The translations under genes and the position numbers were made by a program. The notes under the pieces are model-generated. The model did not search any database, was not told the DNA's origin, and worked only from the letters and a program-made list of their open reading frames with translations. A stretch of 64,000 nucleotides of DNA from Neoarius graeffei. Lineage: Eukaryota > Chordata > Actinopteri > Siluriformes > Ariidae. Every line of letters begins with the position of its first letter. Position 1 is the stretch's first letter. Location: NCBI RefSeq assembly GCF_027579695.1, contig NC_083569.1:71807149-71871148 (forward strand), given 5' to 3'. Shown piece by piece: positions 22,985-33,944 of this stretch.

Positions 22985-23089
22985 ACAAGTCCCCCCCCCC
23001 CCCCATTTGCTTTACAGTTCATATTAGATGCCAGTCCGTCATGTACGTACACACACACACACACACACACGTATACTTTATTACACGTA

Positions 23090-23894
23090 TACTCACTGGC
23101 CACTTAATTAGGTTCACCCATCCACCTGCTGTTTTATGCAGATATCCAATCAGCTAACCCAGGGATGTCCAAACTGATCCATAAAGGGCCGTGTGGCTGC
23201 AGGTTTTCATTCCAGCCATGCAGCAGCACACCTGACTTGGCTTATTCAATCAACTGAACTGTCTTCACACAGTCAAATACTTGCAGCCACACCCACCCTT
23301 GATTAAAGGGTGGGTGTGTCAGTTGATTGAATAAGCCAAATCAGGTGTGCTGCTGCATGGCTGGAATGAAAACCTGCAGCCACACGGCCCTTTATGGATC
23401 AGTTTGGACATCCCTGAGCTAATCCCTTGACAGTAGCACAATGCATAAAATCATGCAGATACAATTCAAGAGCTTCAGTTAATGTTCACTTTGAACATCA
23501 GAATGGGAAACATTGTGATCTCTGTGACTTTCACTGTGGCAGGGTGTTGGTGCCAGATGGACTGGTTTGAGTATTTCAGAAACTGTTGATCTCCTGGGGT
23601 TTTCACACACAACAGTCTCTAGAGTTTACACAGAATGGCGCAAAAAACAAAAAACATTGAGTGAGCGACAGTTCTGTGGGTGGAAACAAACGCCTTGTTG
23701 ATAAGAGAGGTCAGAGGAAAATGGCCAGATTGCTCTGAGCTGCCAGGAAGGATATAGCAACTCTTAACAACTATGGTGAGCAGAAAAGCATCTCAGCATG
23801 CAATAGTAGAAGACCACATTGGGTTCCACATCTGCAGCCAAGAACAGGAATCTCAGAATCAAGAACAAGTTCCTATTAAATTGACCAGTGAGTA
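23090..23894 (+). mobile_element. Tc1-like non-autonomous element with an hAT MITE inside
   Basis: Left end tatactcactggccactt; right end gaccagtgagtata is its reverse complement. Inside are recognisable transposase-gene stretches (ggtgccagatggactggttt, then gagtatttcagaaactg), broken and lacking the catalytic half. A 257-bp foldback at 23160-23416 interrupts it near the left end. Confidence 0.75.
23160..23416. mobile_element. Palindromic hAT-type MITE
   Basis: Two arms of about 100 bases (23160-23263 and 23313-23416) are near-perfect reverse complements starting cagggatgtccaaactgatc and ending gatcagtttggacatccctg. The 8-base duplication is agctaacc (23152-23159) and agctaatc (23417-23424), one mismatch. 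Non-coding. Confidence 0.88.
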
Positions 23895-23953
23895 TATCTA
23901 GCCAATCTACAAAGTGTCTGAAACGTCTGGATCCATAGACAATTATTTATTTA

Positions 23954-25462
23954 CAACCCCAATTCCAAAAAAGTTGGGACAAAGTACAAATTGTAAATAA
24001 AAACGGAATGCAATAATTTACAAATCTCAAAAACTGATATTGTAACACATCTCAAAAAAGTTGGGACAGGGGCAATAAGAGGCTGGAAAAGTTAAAGGTA
24101 CCAAAAAGGAACAGCTGGAGGACTAAATTGCAACTCATTAGGTCAATTGGCAATAGGTCATTAACATGACTGGGTATAAAAAGAGCATCTTGGAGTGGCA
24201 GCGGCTCTCAGAAGTAAAGATGGGAAGAGGATCACCAATCCCCCTAATTCTGTGCCCACAAATAGTGGAGCGATATCAGAAAGGAGTTCGACAGTGTAAA
24301 ATTGCAAAGAGTTTGAACATATCATCATCTACAGTGCATAATATCATCAAAAGATTCAGAGAATCTGGAAGAATCTCTGTGCGCAAGGGTCAAGGCCAGA
24401 AAACCATACTGGGTGCCCGTGATCTTCGGGCCCTTAGACGGCACTGCATCACATACCGGCATGCTTCTGTATTGGAAATCACAAAATGGGCTCAGGAATA
24501 TTTCCAGAGAACATTATCTGTGAACACAATTCACCGTGCCATCTGCCGTTGCCAGCTAAAACTCTATAGTTCAAAGAAGAAGCCGTTTCTAAAATTGATC
24601 CAGAAGCGCAGACATTTTCTCTGGGCCAAGGCTCATTTAAAATGGACTGTGGCAAAGTGGAAAACCGTTCTGTGGTGAGACGAATCAAAATTTAAAGTTC
24701 TTTATGGAAATCAGGGACGCCGTGTCATTCGGACTAAAGAGGAGAAGGACGACCCAAGTTGTTATCAGCGCTCAGTTCAGAAGCCTGCATCTCTGATGGT
24801 ATGGGGTTGCATTAGTGCGTGTGGCATGGGCAGTTTACACATCTGGAAAGACACCACCAATGCTGAAAGGTATATCCAGGTTCTAGAGCAACATATGCTC
24901 CCATCCAGATGATGTCTCTTTCAGGGAAGACCTTGCATTTTCCAACATGACAATGCCAAACCACATACTGCATCAATTACAGCATCATGGCTGCGTAGAA
25001 GAAGGGTCCGGGTACTGAACTGGCTAGCCTGCAGTCCAGATCTTTCACCCATAGAAAACATTTGGCGCATCATAAAACGGAAGATACGACAAAAAAGACC
25101 TAAGACAGTTGAGCAACTAGAATCCTACATTAGACAAGAATGGGTTAACATTCCTATCCTTAAACTTGAGCAACTTGTCTCCTCAGTCCCCAGACGTTTA
25201 CAGACTGTTGTAAAGAGAAAAGGGGATGTCTCACAGTGGTAAACATGGCCTTGTCCCAACTTTTTTGAGATGTGTTGTTGTCATGAAATTTAAAATCATC
25301 TAATTTTTCTCTTTAAATTATACATTTTCTCAGTTTAAACATTTGATATGTCATCTATGTTCTATTCTGAATAAAATATGGAATTTTGAAACTTCCACAT
25401 CATTGCATTCTGTTTTTATTTACAATTTGTACTTTGTCCCAACTTTTTTGGAATCGGGGTTG
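23954..25462 (+). mobile_element. Tc1/mariner-like transposon, family D copy 1
   Basis: Ends caaccccaattccaaaaaag and the reverse complement at the right, flanked by TA (23952-23953, 25463-25464). The motif cccaacttttttggaatcgg closes the element. It lies inside an inverted repeat pair (23925-23952 and 25602-25629). Same family as 31348-32944, which is in the opposite direction. Confidence 0.95.
24166..25242 (+). pseudogene. Family D transposase, two stop codons only
   Basis: One frame of 359 codons runs from MTGYKKSILEWQRLSEVKMG to the TAA at 25240-25242. It is broken only by TGA at 24676-24678 (in the W-x-DES motif) and TGA near 24910-24912. Both are point changes: the sister copy has Ser (TCA) at the first and CGA at the second. 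The HTH (SSSTVHNIIKRFRESGR) and the catalytic motifs DESKF, QHDNAKPH and SPDLSPIEN are intact. Length and motifs fit a complete transposase. Confidence 0.93.
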
Positions 25463-25464
25463 TA

Positions 25465-25950
25465 AATACAGATAGTACAACAAATACTGAAATTGATGGT
25501 CTTGGACTTCGTAACACTTGTGTATACACTGAATACATCATCGTTGAACATTTCTTAATGTATCAGAACTGATGTTGTTTCATCTGATAAGTAATAAAGG
25601 CAAATAAATAATTGCCTATGGATCCAGACTTTTGGGAAACCCAGTATGTTAGTCGAAAGTGGGAGGCAACTAGAGAACCCTGATGTGAACACAGGGAGGA
25701 TATGTAATACTACGCATAGACAGTAATCTGAGTTTAGGATCATACCGGGAACTCTGAGGTGTGATGCAGTGATACTTGTTTCTTTCTTGAGCTGCTAAAA
25801 ACCTACATTTCTGAACTGGTTTTATGACTTGCACAGTTGATCTACACTTCATAAAGTAAGACTGGTTGTTGAACACAAGCACATCTTCACCATCTATAAC
25901 CAAAGTCCTGGGATGCTTTGAAAAAAGCATGTATATGTGCATTAGACTGA
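25465..25950. other. Spacer between two Tc1 elements, partly a split MITE
   Basis: The piece 25602-25629 pairs as an inverted repeat with 23925-23952 across the Tc1. The rest has no recognised feature. Confidence 0.45.
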
Positions 25951-27395
25951 CAACCCCAAATCAGAAGAAATTTGGACAATATGTTGAAACTGAAATCAAA
26001 ACTGAAAACAACAATTTGTACATAATATTTGACCTGTATCGCACACAAAACAATACAACAGCGCATTATTTGATGTTTTACCTCATAAATTTTATTGTTT
26101 TTCCAAAATAAAAACATATTTTAATTTTGATTCTTGCAAAACATTAAAAAAAAACTTGTCCCATTCTCCTGCAAACAAGTCTTAAGATGTGCAACAGTAC
26201 AGGGTCGTCGTTGTCACATTTCACATTGCAAAATTTGTCACACATTCGTTATTGGGGATAGGCCAAGCATCCGCATCCTCTTCTTCCACAGCCGTGCCTT
26301 TGTAATGTGTGCAGAATGTGGTTTTGCATTGTCTTGTTGAAATATGCATGGGCATCCCTGGAAAAGATGCCATCTTGAAGGCAGCATATGTTGCTCCAAA
26401 ATCAGTGTGCTTTTCTGCATCAATGCTGCCATGACAGAAGTGTAAGTTACCTTTGCCAAGGGCACACAACCCCATACCATGACAGACCCTGGCTTCTGGA
26501 CTTGTTTCTGGTAACAATCTGGATGATCCTTGTTGTCTTTGTTATGGAGCACACAGCATCTATTTTTTCCAAAAAAAGACCTGTAATACCGATTTGTCTG
26601 ACCACAGTACATGTTTCCACTGTGTGATGGTCCATCCCTGATGCCTCCAAGGCCAGAGAAGTTGACAGCACTAATGGACACAGTTAACATAAGGTTTTCT
26701 TTTTACACAGTAAAGTTTTAACTGCCATTTGTGGGTGTAACTCTGTATGGTAATGCTTAACAAGGTTACCCAATGTAATCCCAAGCCCATGTGGTTATAT
26801 CTGCTATAGATGAATGATGGTTCTTGACGCAGCGCCATCTGAGGGATCGGAGATCATGGGTGTTCAGCTTAGGCTTGCGCCCTTGCCCTTTACACACTGA
26901 AAAATTTCCAGATTCCTTGAATCGTTTAATAATATTATGCACTGTAAAGAGTGAAATATTCACATCCCTTCCTGTCTTTCTTTGAGTTTTTAAACATTTC
27001 AATAATTTTTTCATGCATTTGTTGACAAACTGGAGATCCTTGGCCCATCTTTTTCTCCTCAAAGACTTGGTCTTTCCTGGATGCTGCTTTTTTTTAATCA
27101 AATCATTATTACAATCACCTGTTGATATCACCTATTTCAAATCGCATCATTATTTAATTGTTTTACCTCATTACTAGCCCTAAATTGCCCCCGTTCCAAC
27201 TTTTTTTGTGTTGCAAGCCTGAAACACAGGAATGGGTATATATTAGCAAATGAAATGAATTTGACCAGATGAAATATGAAATATCTTGGGTTCATACTGC
27301 CTGCAATGAAATACAAGTCAAAGGAAATTTAGAAATCACTTTCTTTTTTTATTTGCATTTTCCGTACCATCCCAGCCCTTTCTTATTTAGGGTTA
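25951..27395 (-). mobile_element. Old, degraded Tc1/mariner-like element
   Basis: Left end caaccccaaatcagaagaaa; right end ttatttagggttatgta is a decayed reverse complement. Minus-strand transposase pieces at about 26766-27131 (HTH part, SLFTVHNIIKRFKESGN) and 26238-26690 (QQDNAKPHSAH, catalytic region) are in different frames. The TA duplication is no longer clear at the left. It is related to family D but much older. Confidence 0.75.
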
Positions 27396-29013
27396 TGTAT
27401 GACCTGAATAAAGGCTAAAGTGAATACTGTTAACCGGGAAGTGTCCATTTGGGTATGAGGCATAAACAGAAACAGTGAATTTTATTGAGTCCCTGAGTAT
27501 ATGAGTAGGAGTTTATTTGCCAACTTTGTCCATGCACACTCACAATTCTCATTTTTACTGAGCATTTAATAGTTATTTCAGTAATTTTTCATTATTCCAA
27601 TAGTATCATTATTTGTAGAAACATCATAAATGGTGATCTTCTTGCATGAGCTTTGTGAAATGTAACAAGTTTACAAACTGACCCTGTATTCTCATTGACA
27701 TTGTTATCTTGGCTAGTCTGTCAGGCACATTGCCAATGGATTGAGTCCAGTGGACATTTTATGCAGTTGATTTCTAAAGGAGAAACAGATTAGAATGCAG
27801 GCCAACATGCCTGCTACACAATCTGGGGTGAAGTCCAGGTTCCCTTGTGGTGCCACCCATACTGAGGGTCTGGGTTCATTTTTAAATACTGGCTTCTTGG
27901 TATAGTGTGACAAACTTGGATTAATTCGTGATCTTTAACAAGTTCTGAAGTATGCCTTACAATTGGTCTGAGAACAGTGTAATAGCAGGAAATTTACTTT
28001 ATTTTATTTTTTGTGTATCTTAGTAGGTGTGGAGATTATAGAAATACAAGCACAGTATGTGTAGGATTAGATGTACTGAATGAGCCCGATGTATTTCACT
28101 GAGACTGTAAAGTTCTGAGAAACAAGGCATAAATTCTCTCCTTTTTCTTATTCTGATGTCCACTTTCATGATATCCCCCACCACCCCCACCCCCGGACTT
28201 CTCACTGATCTTCCGGATCTTCCACCAATCTGTCTTTTATTGCTTTCTCCTATTTGTTTATTTTAAGCCTCAGTGAAAAAGTGATGTGGTTTAGTCAGTT
28301 CTGGAGATACGAAGCGGGACCCTATGTCTTAGTGATATGCAAGAGAGTAGTCAATCATTAACAATGAACTCTGGGCCTTTGATAAGGTCCAGAGCCTAGT
28401 AGCTTCCCTGTAGGGGTTCATTCCTGAAAAATAACTGACCTCAGATAAATGTAAAGCATTGGCTTTCAGAAACATTCTGGGTTTGGTCAGAGTTCAACAT
28501 TTGTCTGGTTGTTTGAATACTGAATATGGAATATGCAACTGTTATGCAAATCCTTGTTTGATGTTTTAAAGACTGTACTGTCTCAAGCCAATTTGTTATG
28601 AATGTATCATGATGAAAGAATGACATTCAAATGCACAATAAACAGTGCAGTATGATTTATTGTTCTCACCCAGTAAAAAACAGCAAGGCCACAATATAAT
28701 TCCTATTTATCACAGAGGGCATTAACTGTATATTATGATACAAGCATACATACATTACATACAAAGAAGATTTAAGCTGTTCCAAAACTCTGTTTTGAAA
28801 AGCTGTATCCATGTCTTTTGGAAGAATTCTTTTGGCAAATCTTTGGCCCTCCTGTTATTCAACAACTGGCAACCACTGGAGTCAGATAGCAACCGATAAG
28901 AATAGCAACTGCATAAACATAGGTAGTAATGTTGGCAGTAGTAAGTGTTAGTGTTGGCAGTAATTAGGATTACACATCTCTGACATAGAGTTAATTTTAG
29001 AATAAGACATCAA

Positions 29014-29015
<2 letters not shown>
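27396..29015. other. Intergenic DNA, nothing recognised
   Basis: 1.6 kb with no supported exon or repeat family; a short C-rich stretch (cccccaccacccccaccccc) lies at about 28175-28195. Confidence 0.4.
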
Positions 29016-29073
<58 letters not shown>

Positions 29074-29214
29074 TATCCACATTCACTGGATATGAGCAAT
29101 CGCATGCTCTGACTGGCTACTCTACTACTAGGATATCAGCTCATATACCGTGAGTAGAGAAAAACAAAATGGCGGAGTATATTGGGTCTCAAAATCCAGT
29201 GAATGTGGATAGAA
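29016..29214. repeat. (AT)n microsatellite and adjoining short MITE
   Basis: About 28 AT repeats (29016-29070) abut a 144-bp unit with perfect 20-base inverted ends: ttctatccacattcactgga (29071-29090) and its reverse complement (29195-29214). The inside contains ctactctactactaggatat and is non-coding. The class is unknown. Confidence 0.8.
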
Positions 29215-29325
29215 TAAAACAGTTATTCCACTCAATCTCGTCGTACATGGCTTATAGCCAACTCGGCACTACACACCTTGTCAGCTATCAGCTCAAGTAC
29301 AACTCAATTTTGTGTAATAACTGTT

Positions 29326-29330
<5 letters not shown>

Positions 29331-29370
<40 letters not shown>
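29331..29370. repeat. (GT)n microsatellite
   Basis: Twenty uninterrupted GT units. Confidence 0.97.
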
Positions 29371-29373
<3 letters not shown>

Positions 29374-30131
29374 ATAGGTGTTACATGTATAGCCATATTA
29401 ATTAATTACATCTTTAATAAAATATTTTTAACATATTAAATATACTTTTTCATGATTATCAGCCTTAAATAAGCAAAACATATCAAGTTGCAATAGAGAA
29501 ACTACATTAGTGAAAAAAAAAGATCTGGCTATCAACTGTATTTCACAGAAGAAAACGACATGTTTGTTCCTGCACTTATTAGTGGTGTAACCATACATTC
29601 CTAAGCCTTAATGCTGTATTCATACTGAAGCTCTACTGAGCGCAGAAGCAAACAGTTATTACTGGCACACTCCAGCTGAAGTAGCCTCAGACCAGTTTTT
29701 CAGTTCTGTTACTTCATATACCCCCTCCTTCCCGTGTCTTGCATTCCCACCCCACTTCTTCCTATTTTAACCCTATCCTTGCTTATTCTTATAACCATTT
29801 CTTTCTCTTGATCACATGTTCTTATTATATATCAGGTTGAAAGATACATGATATAGCTTTCCTGGTTGTCTCAGTGATGTTCTTTCATACGATCAGTGCT
29901 GGCTTGTCTTTCATTTCACTTCCTGCAAGGCTATGTTGAATTTTTACCCTGTCAGGGCTTAGCTAACACCAATGATGTGATGTCTCTTCTGAGGTGTTGA
30001 GTCACACCTCAAGAAGTTGTGGTTACTGTGTGGTAGGTTTATTTGTGCACGACCTGACAATTATGGGCAGTTTCATGTCAGTGTGTATAAAATGACACAA
30101 ATATATGTCGAGTGTGTATCAAAACATAATT
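29371..30131. other. Intergenic DNA, nothing recognised
   Basis: No supported gene or repeat boundary. Confidence 0.4.
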
Positions 30132-30143
30132 CTCTAAATAACA

Positions 30144-30512
30144 TCCATCCATTATCTGTAGCCGCTTATCCTGTGCAGGGTCACAGGCAAGCTGGAGCCT
30201 ATCCCAGCTGACTACGGGTGAAAGGCGGGGTACACCCTGGACAAGTCGCCAGGTCATCACAGGGCTGACACATAGACACAGACAACCATTCGCACTCACA
30301 TTCACACCTACGGTCAATTTAGAGTCACCAGTTAACCTAACCTGCATGTCTTTGGACTGTGGGGGAAACCGGAGCACCCGGAGGAAACCCACGCGGACAC
30401 GGGGAGAACATGCAAACTCCACACAGAAAGGCCCTCGCCAGCCGCTGAGCTTGAACCCAGAACCTTCTTGCTGTGAGGCAACAGTGCTAACCGCTACACC
30501 ACCATGCCACCC
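30144..30512 (-). mobile_element. V-SINE, full length, reverse orientation
   Basis: On the plus strand it begins with the ccatccattatctgtagccg tail and ends with the reversed head caccatgccac. The target duplication ctctaaataaca lies at 30132-30143 and 30513-30524. This is a ggatgg-tailed copy. Confidence 0.94.
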
Positions 30513-30746
30513 CTCTAAATAACAGTGTTTGTTAATTCGTTTTGTTTATTTATTTTGTCATTTTTAAAAAATGTTTGGATTGGATTAAAGTTAAAATAGT
30601 ATGTACAACACAGAAATTACTGTATGCACAACATCAGGGATTGTTTTTAGCTATTTCCGTCAGATTCATTCATGTGTACTAACTGGTCTGCTCCAGTTCT
30701 GTTTTGTTCTGTTCTGTTCTTTGCAGATTCATTGCGGAGGGGTGTG

Positions 30747-30749
<3 letters not shown>

Positions 30750-30815
<66 letters not shown>
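30750..30815. repeat. (TG)n microsatellite
   Basis: About 33 TG units. It produces meaningless Cys/Val open frames in this area. Confidence 0.97.
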
Positions 30816-30819
<4 letters not shown>

Positions 30820-31347
30820 GGCAGAGTGGTGAACTGGCATTAGTTCCTTTGAGTGAACACCACTGGCACTTTTTAAAAATTTTCTCAACCCAACTCAACA
30901 TTTCTAAGCTCCCCTTTCTCCTCTTCCCATCAGCCTGCCGCCCTTTACATTCTCTAGTGGATGTGTGATCAACATGACAAAAGAATGTTTTTTCTTAATT
31001 TTTCTTGAATGATTCTTCCTGTTAGCTGTTTTTTTTTTGCCCTTGTTTTCTATATATGAAAAAAACATAGGAATGCAAACAAATTAGGCCAATGTGTTAT
31101 GATTTTATACAAATTAAGTTATAAAAAATGTGCTGTATGCATGCAAACCCAGACCTCAGCCCTAAGTAGCCTGGCTTTTTCAAACAAATTGATTTATCCC
31201 AGTTGTTATAATTTTGCAATCATGTGACATATCCTTCTGAGAATCAACCCATAGACTTGTGTCCTCTGTAGTTGACATTTGTTTTACGTGCACACCCTCT
31301 TACTCTTTCAAGCTATTCACTTGAATCCTGGTGTCTTGTAAAGAGTA

Positions 31348-32944
31348 CAACCCCGATTCCAAAAAAGTTGGGGCAAAGTACAAATTGTAAATAAAAACAG
31401 AATGCAATGATGTGGAAGTTTCAAAATTCCATATTTTATTCAGAATAGAACATAGATGACATATCAAATGTTTAAACTGAGAAAATGTATCATTTAAAGA
31501 GAAAAATTAGATGATTTTAAATTTCATGACAACACATCTCAAAAAAGTTGGGAGAAGGCCATGTTTACCACTGTGAGACATCCCCTTTTCTCTTTACAAC
31601 AGTCTGTAAACATCTGGGGACTGAGGAGACAAGTTGCTCAAGTTTAGGGAGAGGAATGTTAACCCGTTCTTGTCTAATGTAGGATTCTAGTTGCTCAACT
31701 GTCTTAGGTCTTTTTTGTCATATCTTCCGTTTTATGATGTGCCAAATGTTTTCTATGGGTGAAAGATCTGGACTGCAGGCTGGCCAGTTCAGTACCCGGA
31801 CCCTTCTTCTACGCAGCCATGATGCTGTAATTGATGCAGTATGTGGTTTGGCATTGTCATGTGGGAAAATGCAAGGTCTTCCCTGAAAGAGACGTCGTCT
31901 GGATGGGAGCATATGTTGCTCTAGAACCTGGATATACCTTTCAGCATTGATGGTGTCTTTCCAGATGTGTAAGCTGCCCATGCCACACACACTAATGCAA
32001 CCCTATCAGAGATGCAGGCTTCTGAACTGAGCGCTGATAACAACTTGGGTCATCCTTCTCCTCTTTAGTCCGAATGACACGGCGTCCCTGATTTCCATAA
32101 AGAACTTCAAATTTTGATTCATCTGACCACAGAACAGTTTTCCACTTTGCCACAGTCCATTTTAAATGAGCCTTGGCCCAGAGAAGACGTCTGCGCTTCT
32201 GGATCACGTTTAGATACGGCTTCTTCTTTGAACTATAGAGTTTTAGCTGGCAACGGCAGATGGCACGGTGAATTGTGTTCACAGATAATGTTCTCTGGAA
32301 ATATTCCTGAGCCCATTTTGTGATTTCCAATACAGAAGCATGCCTGTATGTGATGCAGTGCCGTCTAAGGGCCCGAAGATCACGGGCACCCAGTATGGTT
32401 TTCTGGCCTTGACCCTTATGCACAGAGATTCTTCCAGATTCTCTGAATCTTTTGATGATATTATGCACTGTAGATGATGATATGTTCAAACTCTTTGCAA
32501 TTTTACACTGTCGAACTCCTTTCTGATATTGCGCCACTGTTTGTCGGTGCAGAATTAGGGGGATTGGTGATCCTCTTCCCATCTTTACTTCTGAGAGCCG
32601 CTGCCACTCCAAGATGCTCTTTTTATACCCAGTCATGTTAATGACCTATTGCCAACTGACCTAATGAGTTGCAATTTGGTCCTCCAGCTGTTCCTTTTTT
32701 GTACCTTTAACTTTTCCAGCCTCTTATTGCCCCTGTCCCAACTTTTTTGAGATGTGTTGCTGTCATGAAATTTCAAATGAGCCAATATTTGGCATGAAAT
32801 TTCAAAATGTCTCACTTTTGACATTTGATATGTTGTCTATGTTCTATTGTGAATACAATATCAGTTTTTGAGATTTGTAAATTATTGCATTCCGTTTTTA
32901 TTTACAGTTTGTACTTTGTCCCAACTTTTTTGGAATCAGGGTTG
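31348..32944 (-). mobile_element. Tc1/mariner-like transposon, family D copy 2
   Basis: Ends caaccccgattccaaaaaag and ttttttggaatcagggttg, with TA at 31346-31347 and 32945-32946. The undisturbed MITE copy at 41837 reads gagtacatcctgg at this point, with one TA, which directly confirms the insertion and the TA duplication. Confidence 0.96.
31565..32636 (-). pseudogene. Broken family D transposase
   Basis: Start ATG at 32636 and stop at 31565. The first 210 codons are open, with the HTH motif and WSDESKFEVLYG (first Asp intact). A deletion of a few bases near 32005, at QKPASL, shifts the frame. Further on, a CGA codon has become TGA near 31719. The second Asp and the Glu (FPHDNAKPH, SPDLSPIEN) are kept in the second frame. 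Confidence 0.92.
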
Positions 32945-33068
32945 TACATCCTGGGCTTTCCAATGATATATCATGTGACTAGGAAGGTTGCTGGGGAATT
33001 CCTAGTAAGGAAATCACAACAAAAGAGAAATTGAGAGATACATTTTTTTCTTGGTTCCCAGGAAGATA

Positions 33069-33944
33069 CAGTCCACAATAATACAGCCTTCTGACTTTCC
33101 ATAAGTCTCCTTGAGTCTTATAGCTGATTTGAACCCATAAGACAGAGCAAGTGCACTCACAGTTCTTCTCACCAGATATGGCCAAACCATGCATGGTATG
33201 TTTATGTTTATTAGCTGATGGGTGTTTATTCAGAGTGGAGCACAGCTAGACAGTATATCACCTCTGTTAAGTCACCATTGGGATTTGTAGCTTCCTCAAA
33301 GTGTGAATCCTGATCCAGAATGTGCATTTCCCCCCTGTCTGTTTTGAAGTCTTTGAGTGTTGAAAAGCATTACTGATCCAGGCATAGTCTGTTATGATTT
33401 ATTGTGATTACAGATTCAGTACTTGTTACTTATTACTTGTTACTTTAAGCTGGCCGACTAAATAAATACAGATCAAGATGTTAATTAATGAACTTTTACT
33501 TTTAGTGTTCTGAATATTTCAGTGATAAAATGTCCTTGTCCATGGAAATCATGTAAACATTATTGTTGTATCAAAATGGATCCATTAAAAAAAAAGAAAA
33601 AAATTTACAACACACTCTTTGTGTATTTTGAAGGGTAAGCGGTACAACAAATTTTATTATCCAGCCTGAGACCAAGTTCTGTATAAAGATATCATTCACT
33701 TTTAGTCAATAATTAATCCATATGTATGACTTATTAAATGTAATAACTGATTGTAGCGATATAAATAGCACAGTGTAGACAAAATTGCTGCAAAGACAAA
33801 ATTGTTGCAGATGTATTTTTATACAGATATTGATTATGTAACTCGTGATAATAAATAGATATGTGTGCAACTGCTATCTATTAGGGAACAAAATATGAAT
33901 TATGGAATTTGAGTCCTTGATTTTGTCTTGATAATATCTTCCAT
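33069..33944. other. Intergenic / 3' UTR of tm4sf5
   Basis: The part nearest 33944 is the probable 3' UTR of the minus-strand tm4sf5. No other feature is recognised. Confidence 0.5.
33653..33658 (-). terminator. Candidate poly(A) signal of tm4sf5
   Basis: TTTATT on the plus strand (AATAAA on the minus) lies about 290 bases beyond the tm4sf5 stop. Several other AT-rich hexamers are nearby, so the site is not certain. Confidence 0.4.

Larger units (their letters stand above)
31230..33068 (+). mobile_element. 240-bp MITE, copy 1, split by a Tc1
   Basis: The two halves (31230-31347 and 32945-33068) join into the same sequence found uninterrupted at 41837-42074. Ends are imperfect inverted repeats (tatccttctgagaatcaacc and ttggttcccaggaagata). 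Non-coding. A third copy is at 59159-59680. The superfamily is not clear. Confidence 0.85.

Noticed and set aside
30601-30968. Cys/Val- or His/Thr-rich frames
   Set aside because: Translations of the TG/CA microsatellite.
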